Of a stretch of 64,000 bases of DNA, positions 7,615 to 15,830 are shown piece after piece (the first letter of the stretch is position 1; each line of letters starts with the position of its first letter). The stretch spans positions 1 through 64,000 of the forward strand of contig CANMWK010000006.1 in NCBI GenBank assembly GCA_947501615.1, given 5' to 3'. The position numbers and the translations under genes are program-made. The DNA is from an uncultured Tenacibaculum sp. Its GTDB lineage: Bacteria > Bacteroidota > Bacteroidia > Flavobacteriales > Flavobacteriaceae. The notes beneath the pieces were generated by a model. That model had not been told where the DNA came from. It was given only the letters and a program-made list of their open reading frames with translations, and ran no database searches.

Positions 7615-10047
7615 ATGAAAGAACTCTTCTTAAAGCTTTTCTTTGCTAAGACAGAAAAAGAAATCTCTAAAATTATAGATGATAAAATAAATATCTTTAA
7701 TAATAACAATTGGAAACCATTAGGAGGCATTGAAAGTAACTATGGTATTATTGAAAACCAGCAATCATCTCCTATTGCAGCACTCATTGAAAAAGTGACT
7801 AACTCTATTGATGCTACTTTAATGAAAAAATGTTACGAAGCTGAAATTAATCCTGAATCGAAAGAAGCTCCAAAATCAATGGATGAAGCTGTAACGTTAT
7901 TTTATCCTAAAAATAATTGGGACATTAAATCTAAAAGAAGAAAACAAGCTGAAGAAATACAAATTATAGCTGATGGCCCAACTGATGATACTGCTGTAAT
8001 TATCTATGATAATGGTGAAGGACAACCTCCAGAAATGTTTGAAAAGACCTTTCTTTCTCTTATGAGGGGAAACAAAAACAAAATTCCATTTGTACAAGGA
8101 AAATATAATATGGGAGGTAGTGGAGCCATTGTTTTTTGTGGTAAAAACGGTTATCAATTAATTGGCTCTAAGCGATATAATGGAACAGGGGATTTTGGTT
8201 TCACACTAGTTAGACAACACCCATTAACAAAAGAAGACAAAAAAACAATTAAAAATACGTGGTACGAATATCTAGTGATTGATGGTAAGATACCTTCATT
8301 TGCTATTGATCAACTAGATCTAAAATTGCACAATAAAAAATTTACAACAGGTACTATTATAAAATTATATTCTTACCAATTTGGTAATAGATATGGGTTT
8401 GCTCAAGAGTTAAATCAGCATCTAACAGAATATTTATTTGAACCTGCTTTACCAATTCTAACAAAAGATACTAAAGAACGATATCCTAACAATAAGGTTT
8501 TAGAAACTGATTTATTTGGATTAAAAAGAAGACTTGAAGAAGAAGAAAATGACTATTTACAAAAGACGTTTGTTGAGGAGTATACTGATGAACTCTTCTC
8601 AGGAACTAAACTTATTGTAACAGGTTATGTTTTTAAGAATAAGGTCAAAAGTTTTAGTATTTCCGATTCAAAAAAAACTATCAGAAGGCGTTACTTTAAA
8701 AACAATATGTCAGTTTTATTTTCTATGAACGGACAAGTACATGGGCATTATACAATAGAATTTATTACAAGATCTTTACAATTTAATTTACTGAAAAATC
8801 ACTTATTAATCCATGTAGATTGTACACATTTAGATTACGATTTTAGAAAAGAACTCTTTATGGCATCTAGAGACCGTCTAAAAGGAGGCAAAGAAACTAA
8901 AGCACTTCGTGATTTTATTGCTAAACAATTAAAAAAGAAAGGTGGAATACTTTATGAACTAAATCAAGAACGCAAGAACTCTATTTCTTTTGAGTCAGGA
9001 AGTACAAACGATTTACTAAAATCATTTACAAAAGATATAGGGATGGTTCCTGATTTAATGAGATTATTAAGCCAAACCTTTAAACTCGATTTTAAAACAG
9101 ATACTACTAAAGATAAGAAAGGTAGACAAAAAAGTAGCAATGAAACAAAACAAGAAGTTTCCTTTTCACCTCAACGCTTCCCTAGCTTTTTTAACCTCAA
9201 AAGGAAAGGAAATAAAAACGCTGTAAGCTTACCTCTTAAAGGAGAACGACAAGTACAATTTACTACAGATGTAGAAGATAATTATTTTCATAGAACGGAT
9301 GAACCTGGTGAATTAGAAATTGCACTAGTTAATTACACAAAAAATAACACTGAAGGAGGAGACAAAAAAGGAACTACAACAGAAATAAGTGAAGTCTTTA
9401 ATATACAGAAAAGCAGCCCAAGTAAGGGAACTATTAGGGTTGATTTTAATACAGAAGGGAAAACAGACCTATCAGTTGGAGACGAAATAGAAATAAAAGT
9501 TTCATTAAATGGTAGCGGTCCTTCTTTTGAGGAACTCTTGTTAATTCGCATAGCTGAACCAAAACAACAAAAAGAGAAAGCGCCCAAAAAAGAAGACGAT
9601 TTTGAAAACCCTGGATTACCAGAATATCAATTAGTTTACAAAAACAAAGCAGAAGGTTTTCCTTCATGGGATGAAATGAGTGGTGTTTTACCTAACGAAG
9701 TAGATGGTAATATGGTTATGTATCCTTTAGCAAGTGGAGAACAGTTAGAAAAAATCTATATCAATATGGATAGTAATGTGCTAACCCGTTTTAAAGCAAA
9801 GGCAAAAAACATCAATGAAGAACAGAAAAAAGCCAAAGAAACCAAATATATATCTACAGTTTATTTTCATACCCTGTTTCTATACACAATTACTAAGAAT
9901 AGAAAATTTGAAATCTCAAAAGAAGCAGATGGCACTACTGAAAGTAAAGATATTTCTGAATACTTACAGGATATTTTTGATAGCTACTATACTGAGTTTA
10001 TTATTAACTTTGGAGATAAAGATCTTATTGAAAGTTTAGGTGAATGA
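7615..10047 (+). CDS. Large GHKL (Hsp90/MutL-type) ATPase of defence island
   Basis: 810 residues. The N-terminal ATPase has all GHKL boxes: N-box with Glu59, Asn63 and Asp66 (LIEKVTNSIDA), DNGEG at 132-136, and a glycine lid GKYNMGGSG at 162-170. The middle (about 200-470) resembles a transducer domain with FMASRDRLKGG. From about 490 the chain is charged and low-complexity, then a beta-rich segment (about 590-680) and a helical C terminus. There is no nuclease, HNH or PLD motif that I can see. It is followed 6 bases later by a tiny HTH gene. The location next to a phosphorothioation set suggests a defence effector or sensor. The family is not one I can name. Confidence 0.65.
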   Translation: MKELFLKLFFAKTEKEISKIIDDKINIFNNNNWKPLGGIESNYGIIENQQSSPIAALIEKVTNSIDATLMKKCYEAEINPESKEAPKSMDEAVTLFYPKNNWDIKSKRRKQAEEIQIIADGPTDDTAVIIYDNGEGQPPEMFEKTFLSLMRGNKNKIPFVQGKYNMGGSGAIVFCGKNGYQLIGSKRYNGTGDFGFTLVRQHPLTKEDKKTIKNTWYEYLVIDGKIPSFAIDQLDLKLHNKKFTTGTIIKLYSYQFGNRYGFAQELNQHLTEYLFEPALPILTKDTKERYPNNKVLETDLFGLKRRLEEEENDYLQKTFVEEYTDELFSGTKLIVTGYVFKNKVKSFSISDSKKTIRRRYFKNNMSVLFSMNGQVHGHYTIEFITRSLQFNLLKNHLLIHVDCTHLDYDFRKELFMASRDRLKGGKETKALRDFIAKQLKKKGGILYELNQERKNSISFESGSTNDLLKSFTKDIGMVPDLMRLLSQTFKLDFKTDTTKDKKGRQKSSNETKQEVSFSPQRFPSFFNLKRKGNKNAVSLPLKGERQVQFTTDVEDNYFHRTDEPGELEIALVNYTKNNTEGGDKKGTTTEISEVFNIQKSSPSKGTIRVDFNTEGKTDLSVGDEIEIKVSLNGSGPSFEELLLIRIAEPKQQKEKAPKKEDDFENPGLPEYQLVYKNKAEGFPSWDEMSGVLPNEVDGNMVMYPLASGEQLEKIYINMDSNVLTRFKAKAKNINEEQKKAKETKYISTVYFHTLFLYTITKNRKFEISKEADGTTESKDISEYLQDIFDSYYTEFIINFGDKDLIESLGE

Positions 10048-10053
10048 CCATTT

Positions 10054-10209
10054 ATGGAAATAGATAAAACCAAATACCTTAGCAGTAAGGAAACAATGAA
10101 AATTCTAAAAATTTCTTCCTGTGATTTAATGCACTTGCGTACATCAGGCAAATTAAAATTCATAAAAAAAGGAAATGCTTATTTTTATGAGAAAAGAAAT
10201 CTGAAGTAA
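10054..10209 (+). CDS. Tiny MerR/excisionase-type HTH protein
   Basis: 51 residues starting at ATG 10054, 6 bases after the GHKL ATPase stop codon and therefore probably co-transcribed. The sequence YLSSKETMKILKISSCDLM followed by LRTSGKLKFIKKGNAYFY has the shape of the HTH_17 (excisionase-like) DNA-binding fold: a helix-turn-helix followed by a small beta wing. It could be an autoregulator acting on the palindromes at 7545-7574, or it could be a trimmed excisionase. No other domain is present. Confidence 0.6.
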   Translation: MEIDKTKYLSSKETMKILKISSCDLMHLRTSGKLKFIKKGNAYFYEKRNLK

Positions 10210-10401
10210 ATATTAAAAAAAACAATAAAAGTCCTTTCTAAGTGAAATAACCTAAGACTTCCATATAAACTCACGGACAAAGTGAATTATAGTTTTTTAC
10301 CTACATCTTTCTGTAAGACAAATAGTTAAAAATTATTGATCACTTTCAGTTTTTGATTTTTTTCAAGAAAAGCTTCTATTTTATAAAGACCTTCTTAATC
10401 T

Positions 10402-11157
10402 TTAATACCCAAATATTGAAGAATGATTTAGTTTTTCAACTTCAAAAGCACTCTCCCAATTAGATACTAAAGCATACGCATAAGGCTTAACATATCGGTT
10501 TTTGGCTTTACGTATCAATTCCAAATATCCTGGCTGAGTGGTTAATTCTCTATGATTATCAGTCTCGTAAAAATTTTTAATAATGAAATCACAAGCCAAA
10601 ATAATATCCATTGGCGGATGCATTATTCTTGGAGAAGGTAGTAATAACAATTTTCCAAAATAATTAGGATTTTCTTCTTCAATTATTTTATCTGACATTA
10701 AGTCTCCTCCAAAATTCATATGATATACAGGGTGATTGTATTTAGCACCTTCTGCTACTCCTTTATCCAGATGCCAACTACAAATAGCATTTTGTATATC
10801 TTCTCCTTCTTTTTCATATTCCCCTTCTATTTTAATAGAAAGACCGAGGCTTATTATTGGGTCATTTTTTTCTACATATTTATCAATTTGAACTAAGTTA
10901 ATTGTTAATTCAACCTCAAAATCCCTTTCAGTATCAGGACATAGTTTATCAATTCCTTGTGGAATCACGTGCCTTTCTATGTCTATATTCTGAAAAATTA
11001 AAGGCTCTGACCTTTGCAATGAGTAATCAATTTTTCTTTGAGAATTAGATATATCTAAACGATTCAAAAGGTCTGCATTTTTCACATTACTCTTCCAATT
11101 AACTAAAAAATAAGAGAATGCCCTTAATTCTTTTTTAATATCATTAAAATCAGACAT
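10402..11157 (-). CDS. Unknown protein, third gene of kinase/receiver operon
   Basis: 251 residues, no recognised domain. It is soluble and mixed alpha/beta, with an acidic middle and segments ICSWHLDKGV, HPVYHMNFGGDLM and PSPRIMHPPMDIILACDFIIKNF. The His and Asp residues could form an active site, but I cannot match a known nuclease. The start overlaps the end of the receiver-protein gene by 8 bases, so translation is probably coupled. By position it is the candidate output or effector of the upstream kinase and receiver pair. That role is inference. Confidence 0.6.
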   Translation of the reverse strand: MSDFNDIKKELRAFSYFLVNWKSNVKNADLLNRLDISNSQRKIDYSLQRSEPLIFQNIDIERHVIPQGIDKLCPDTERDFEVELTINLVQIDKYVEKNDPIISLGLSIKIEGEYEKEGEDIQNAICSWHLDKGVAEGAKYNHPVYHMNFGGDLMSDKIIEEENPNYFGKLLLLPSPRIMHPPMDIILACDFIIKNFYETDNHRELTTQPGYLELIRKAKNRYVKPYAYALVSNWESAFEVEKLNHSSIFGY

Positions 11158-12262
11158 TCTTCTTTCTTGTTTTAGTATGCTTTTCTTTTAGTTTTTGTAC
11201 TTTATCCCTATCAAGAGGATGAATTTTATTGGCAGCTTCCTCCAAAGCCGAATCTATAGAGTAGTATTCATCAGCTTGCCAAGGCATTTTTTCATATTCC
11301 TCTACAGTCAATATAGCATCCCTAATAGCTATAGGTTTCCCTGTTTTTTTACAGACTTCCCAAAAGAATGTACTCTTACTTTTCTCTGTTTTTTCGGCAA
11401 GTTTTAGCGCTATGTTAAATTTATCATTTAACATCTCTACTCTTTTTTCTGCTTTTAAATTTCCTAATTCGCAATCAAACATATTTCTCCACCAATCCAT
11501 AAGGTCTTTTGCCCACCACCTATGCCATCCTTCAGATAAAATGCCTTTATATTTTACATCTATTAGATGTTCTAGAAGTTCTTTCCAGTTTTTATCGTTT
11601 GGATACCCAATAATATCTACACCTAACCTAGAGGCTAGCATTTTATCATTCATCAGTAAACCAGGTATTTCTATTACTTTATACAATACAAACCTCACAA
11701 TATTATGAAGAGGAGTTACTTCTGTAATTAGCTTATTTAAATAATCCTTTAATCGATAGTCTATAGTCTCTTCTTCTCCTAATATTGAACGGATTGTCTT
11801 AGTTTCGGTTAAAGTTTTGTAGCTTTTTGCTAAAGAGAATAATTGAGCAATTACTTCTTCTTTTTTAACATCAAATTCATTTTTTTCATAGATTGTATCG
11901 AAAAGGTCTAATGGAGTAGAGTTTTTTTTGATTGACTCTCTAAAATTAAACTCAGCAGAACATAATATAATTGGAAAATCTTTAGCTATTATTTTATCCG
12001 AAACTAAAGTTCTAATTTGTTGTGCAAGAGCTTCTACATTGTAATTAGCCTTTTCTTTTTTACCATTATATCCTTTTAGTTTCCAATCAAAAATAACACC
12101 ATCAAACTCATCTATTCTTTCTTTTAAAAAGGATAGTTCGTTATCCCAAGTTTCGTGTTGATGTGCTTTTACATCAATCTCTTCTTTTACACTTAGACCT
12201 TTTGCAGTTTCGGTAATCGTTCCAATGGGGTCATCATCAATATAAAAATAATTATAAGCCAT
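11150..12262 (-). CDS. Receiver-domain protein without recognisable DNA-binding output
   Basis: 370 residues. Residues 1-135 look like a response-regulator receiver: acidic cluster IDDD at 8-11, phospho-acceptor Asp59 in VIFDWKL, Ser102 in IILCSAE and Lys127 in IYEKN, all in the expected order. Residues 150-370 are helical, with a Trp-rich stretch (WHRWWAKDLMDWWRNMFD), and match no HTH or enzyme domain I know. The gene overlaps its neighbours by 11 and 8 bases in a three-gene operon. It is predicted to accept phosphate from the histidine-kinase-like neighbour and pass the signal to the 251-residue protein or its own C-terminal part. Confidence 0.75.
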   Translation of the reverse strand: MAYNYFYIDDDPIGTITETAKGLSVKEEIDVKAHQHETWDNELSFLKERIDEFDGVIFDWKLKGYNGKKEKANYNVEALAQQIRTLVSDKIIAKDFPIILCSAEFNFRESIKKNSTPLDLFDTIYEKNEFDVKKEEVIAQLFSLAKSYKTLTETKTIRSILGEEETIDYRLKDYLNKLITEVTPLHNIVRFVLYKVIEIPGLLMNDKMLASRLGVDIIGYPNDKNWKELLEHLIDVKYKGILSEGWHRWWAKDLMDWWRNMFDCELGNLKAEKRVEMLNDKFNIALKLAEKTEKSKSTFFWEVCKKTGKPIAIRDAILTVEEYEKMPWQADEYYSIDSALEEAANKIHPLDRDKVQKLKEKHTKTRKKNV

Positions 12263-14456
12263 ATTGTTCTATATCTTTTTCTGTAGATTCAGGTATTTCA
12301 ATTCTAAAACAAGTTGAGAAGTTCGATTCAGGTTCAGAAATAAAAATATTCCCTAAGTATGCTTCTATAATATCCTTTACTATTTTTAAGCCTAATCCTG
12401 TTCCTGTAATTATTTCGTTTTTTTCAGCATCTGCAGATGCAGGTGTGGAAGTTGTAAAAAATGGGTCAAAAATTCTTTCTGAATTTTCTTTTGGAATACC
12501 ATCTCCATTATCTAAAAATTCAAGATACACTTTTCCATTTTCTCTGCCTCCAATAATTTTTATTAATCCAGGATTTTTTTCTGCTCTGTTTATTGCTTTT
12601 TTTGAGTTTGTATATAAATTATATAATATAGACGTCCATTCAGAAGGATGCATAGGTCTTGTATATAGGTCGTAACCATAAAAATCTTCTTCAAAAGTAA
12701 TATTAGCTCCTATAGTATCGGCCTTAATAATTTTACTAAAATCGGCTACTACTTTCCTTAGCTTTTGAGGCGATTTTTCTCGATTAGAGTTTTGAGCAAA
12801 TGTACTATCAATATATGCAGTATAACTTTTAAAACGATTAAAATTTTCTTTTAGATTTGCTAAAGATTCTTTGACTTCAGGGACTAAATCTTGAGATGTT
12901 AAATAACTTATACTGCCATTAAACGAAGGGATAAATTGGCGAATTTCGTGAGTAAACTCTGCAATAGTTAAGCCTACTCCTGCTAATACTCTCATCATCT
13001 CTAGTTCCTCTATTTCGAGAATAACTTCATCAATTATATCATCATTAGCTCCTGTTTTTAAGTCTTCTAGCTTTTCTTTAGTGGTTTTATTATCGTTTGT
13101 ATTATTACTTGGGTTTGGATTTTGACTAGACGAATTTTTTCTCTTTTTCTTTTCAACTAGTCTTGCAGCATTTATTCTTTGAGTAGCTTGACGAAGTGAT
13201 ATATTTACAAACTCTACAAGTTCATAATACGCATCATTTTCGAGAAGACCTTCTCTACTAGAAGTCTCTTCAAATTTAGGTTCATCAGCATCTATAATTT
13301 CGACAAAACCAAAAAAGTTATTGTTTCCAAAAGGAACGTGAGCAGAACTTTCTGCTTTGAGTGCAGTTCTTTCAATTTTTAACCAATCATTTCTACTTTC
13401 TCCATAAGGCAGAACTCTAAAACCATTCCTATATAATTTTACACCACCATTTTCGTGTCCAAAACTGGACACTCTATTATATTCCATTTTGGGTATATAC
13501 CCTTTGTAATAGTCAAAATTATATATGAAATAATATACTTTAAAATGAATATTATCAAGATTTGAAAAGTCTCCCTTTATTTCAATAGAATCGTTAATAC
13601 CAAACCTGTTACTAACAACTTCACATATTCCTTTACCGTCTATGGCATACCCCTCAATCACACCTAAAGAATGGTCTAAAACCATTTTATCAAGGTTTGC
13701 TATTGGGATAATTTCATTATCATTTTCCTTGGTAAACTCTACATTAAAAGAATCTTCTGAATTATCTTTAGCTATATTTAGATTACCACTCCTATCTGAA
13801 ATAAAGTTAGGCTGTAATAATTCACTTACATATTTATATACTCTCTTTATTTGAGCCTCAGTCCAACCTTCTCTTAGTCCTTCAATTATTAATTTAGTGC
13901 CTCGATTTTTTGGAAAATTATAATCAACTTTTGAAGTAGGATTGAAAATATCCACTAAATTTTGATTTACCTCATATCTTGACCAATCAATTTCTAACTT
14001 TATTGCCTCATCATCATCTTTTGTTTTCGTAATAATAGTTAAGCTTTCCCCCAATCTTTGCGTTGCAAATCTACCTATTCCTTTTTTTCCTGCTCTAACT
14101 CTATTATACTTTGGAGAAACAGGATTTTCGATTTTATCGGGAGATGAAAGGCGCATAAAACCATTAAGAAGCTGTGCACGCGTCATACCGTGACCATCAT
14201 CTTCAATTATTAACGTACCACCTTCTTTATCAGAATTAATATACCTAAGTTTTACTTGATTAGCATCTGCATCATATGAGTTTTTAACTAATTCCGAAAC
14301 GGCTGTTTCTGCACGTCCCACCAACTCTTTTCCTAATCTATTTATAATACCTGCATCTACTGAAAACCTAACTGAATCTGTTATTTCAGATAATTGTTCA
14401 TCAATTGCTTTTTTACCTTCTAGTAATCGCTTTATTTTATTTGAATTATCACTCAA
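12252..14456 (-). CDS. Two-GHKL protein: MutL/Hsp90-like N-terminus plus histidine kinase C-terminus
   Basis: 734 residues. The N-terminal GHKL ATPase has Glu55, Asn59 and Asp62 (ELVKNSYDADA), EDDGHGM at 85-91 and the lid GKKGIGRFA at 123-131. A linker rich in Ser, Asn and Lys lies near 435-465. The C-terminal half is a histidine kinase: phospho-acceptor candidate His503 in EFTHEIRQF, then an N-box (NLYTNSKKAI), DNGDGIP and GTGLGLKIV (about 684). Two nucleotide-binding folds in one chain are unusual. There is no membrane segment, so sensing is cytosolic. It is the first gene of the divergent operon, 190 bases from the XRE/ssp operon. Confidence 0.8.
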   Translation of the reverse strand: MSDNSNKIKRLLEGKKAIDEQLSEITDSVRFSVDAGIINRLGKELVGRAETAVSELVKNSYDADANQVKLRYINSDKEGGTLIIEDDGHGMTRAQLLNGFMRLSSPDKIENPVSPKYNRVRAGKKGIGRFATQRLGESLTIITKTKDDDEAIKLEIDWSRYEVNQNLVDIFNPTSKVDYNFPKNRGTKLIIEGLREGWTEAQIKRVYKYVSELLQPNFISDRSGNLNIAKDNSEDSFNVEFTKENDNEIIPIANLDKMVLDHSLGVIEGYAIDGKGICEVVSNRFGINDSIEIKGDFSNLDNIHFKVYYFIYNFDYYKGYIPKMEYNRVSSFGHENGGVKLYRNGFRVLPYGESRNDWLKIERTALKAESSAHVPFGNNNFFGFVEIIDADEPKFEETSSREGLLENDAYYELVEFVNISLRQATQRINAARLVEKKKRKNSSSQNPNPSNNTNDNKTTKEKLEDLKTGANDDIIDEVILEIEELEMMRVLAGVGLTIAEFTHEIRQFIPSFNGSISYLTSQDLVPEVKESLANLKENFNRFKSYTAYIDSTFAQNSNREKSPQKLRKVVADFSKIIKADTIGANITFEEDFYGYDLYTRPMHPSEWTSILYNLYTNSKKAINRAEKNPGLIKIIGGRENGKVYLEFLDNGDGIPKENSERIFDPFFTTSTPASADAEKNEIITGTGLGLKIVKDIIEAYLGNIFISEPESNFSTCFRIEIPESTEKDIEQYGL

Positions 14457-14547
14457 AGTTTATATTTTGTTTTAATCTTCAAATTACAAAAATCTTATTA
14501 TCATTTCTTAAAAAAATATAATAGATATTTTTCTAAGTGTAATGTAT

Positions 14548-14601
14548 ATTGGTTATATCTTGATAAAAAATAAAACCAATCCAAAAATAACCCTATTTTT
14601 G
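14548..14601 (+). promoter_or_regulatory. Promoter and candidate operator between divergent operons
   Basis: TATTTTTG (14594-14601) fits the TAnnTTTG -7 consensus, 45 bases before the XRE gene start. Upstream, ATTGGTT (14548-14554) and AACCAAT (14574-14580) form an inverted repeat where a repressor could bind. The small XRE protein is the obvious candidate, and it could control both divergent operons. No clear -7 box for the leftward operon was found. Confidence 0.5.
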
Positions 14602-14646
14602 CAAAGACAAATAATGTCTTTAAATTAAAGTTCTTAATTAAGGAAA

Positions 14647-14973
14647 ATGGAAACATTAGGCGAATACCTACGAATGTTACGGGAAGAAAACGATTTACCG
14701 ATACGCAAAGTTGCAGCAGTTGTAGATGTAGATCAATCTACAATGGGAAAATACGAGCGTGGAGAGCGTTTACCTAAAAGAGAATTACTCGATAATTTTG
14801 CTACTTTTTTTAAAGTACCTGTTAGAGAAATGGAAAAACGATTTTTAACAGATAAAGTAGTATTCCCTTTATTAGACGAAGAAAGCCCAGAGACTATATT
14901 AGAAGATTGTAAGCAAAAGTTGGCTTATTTGAGAAATAAAAATGTAACACAAGGAGAATTCAAATTTCAATGA
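14647..14973 (+). CDS. XRE-family regulator of the phosphorothioation operon
   Basis: 108 residues. An HTH_3 domain occupies residues 4-62 (LGEYLRMLREENDLPIRKVA and QSTMGKYERGERLPKRELLD), followed by a short helical tail. It is the first gene of a plus-strand operon and overlaps the DUF4007 gene by 4 bases (ATGA). It probably autoregulates the modification operon and, from the shared 190-base intergenic region, possibly the divergent kinase operon. No other domain is present. Confidence 0.85.
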   Translation: METLGEYLRMLREENDLPIRKVAAVVDVDQSTMGKYERGERLPKRELLDNFATFFKVPVREMEKRFLTDKVVFPLLDEESPETILEDCKQKLAYLRNKNVTQGEFKFQ

Positions 14974-15830
14974 AAGAAACACTTAAATTTTCGGGACATG
15001 AAACGTTTCATTGTAGACATTTTTGGCTAAAAAAAGGCTACGACTTTAGTATAGAAAATAACAGTTTTTCCAATCCCAATACTGTAGTTAAGCTTGGCGT
15101 AGGGAAAAACATGGTGTCTTCTATTAAGCATTGGTTAAAAGCATTTGGAATAACTAATGAAGAAGGTAAATTATCCGAATTTGCTCATGTTATTTTTGAT
15201 ACTAACTTAGGTGTAGATCCTTTTTTAGAATACGATGGTACACTTTGGCTATTACATTATCAATTATTGAAAAGAGAGATAGCTTCTATATACTCTTTAG
15301 TGTTTAAAGATTTTAGAAAAAGTAAAATAAATTCTCAGTTTACAACTATTCAATTACTAAAGTATTTAAACAAAGTAAGTGGTGGTGTGAGTGAAAAAAC
15401 ATTGGAGAATGACATAAAAGTATTTTTAAAAACATATTACAAGTCACAAAATACTTCTGTTAAAAACTTAGAAGATGAATTGTCTTCAATTTTCATAGAT
15501 CTAAATTTAATAGATACCTTAGATAATGGTACATATCAATTAAAAGTTACAGAACGAGAAGAAATACCTACAGCTATATTTTTATATGCAATACTAGATA
15601 CTTTTGCAGATGAAGTTATTTCTTTTGATGCTATACAAGAAGAGGTTGCAGATTTGTTTGCTTGCAATGCAGAAGGTCTTGAATTACAAATAGCTGCTAT
15701 TTGCAATGCTTATTCTTTTGCTGTTTATAAAGAAGACGCAGGTAGAAAAGCGCTCACAATTAAAGGAACACAACATAAATTACAGATACTAAAAGACTAT
15801 TATAATGCAGAAGTTTACCACATCGACTAA
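14970..15830 (+). CDS. sspB: DUF4007 family protein, SspB-like phosphorothioation component
   Basis: 286 residues. The N terminus carries the DUF4007 hallmark: FSGHETFHCRHFWLKKGYDF, then VVKLGVGKNMVSSIKHWLKAFG. In characterised single-strand phosphorothioation (Ssp) systems, SspB belongs to this group and is reported as the strand-nicking partner of SspC and SspD. It overlaps the regulator gene upstream (4 bases) and the ATPase gene downstream (26 bases), so the three are one unit. I cannot point to catalytic residues by eye. The symbol rests on the family plus neighbours. Confidence 0.7.
   Translation: MKETLKFSGHETFHCRHFWLKKGYDFSIENNSFSNPNTVVKLGVGKNMVSSIKHWLKAFGITNEEGKLSEFAHVIFDTNLGVDPFLEYDGTLWLLHYQLLKREIASIYSLVFKDFRKSKINSQFTTIQLLKYLNKVSGGVSEKTLENDIKVFLKTYYKSQNTSVKNLEDELSSIFIDLNLIDTLDNGTYQLKVTEREEIPTAIFLYAILDTFADEVISFDAIQEEVADLFACNAEGLELQIAAICNAYSFAVYKEDAGRKALTIKGTQHKLQILKDYYNAEVYHID

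Noticed and set aside
7615..10047. Short antisense and alternate-frame openings within the GHKL ATPase gene
   Set aside because: They have no independent start signals or domain features and are explained by the AT-rich codon use of the large gene.
10402..14456. RteA/RteB regulators of the conjugative element
   Set aside because: The kinase has no membrane sensor and has an extra MutL-like domain, and the receiver lacks the sigma-54-type ATPase and HTH of RteB.
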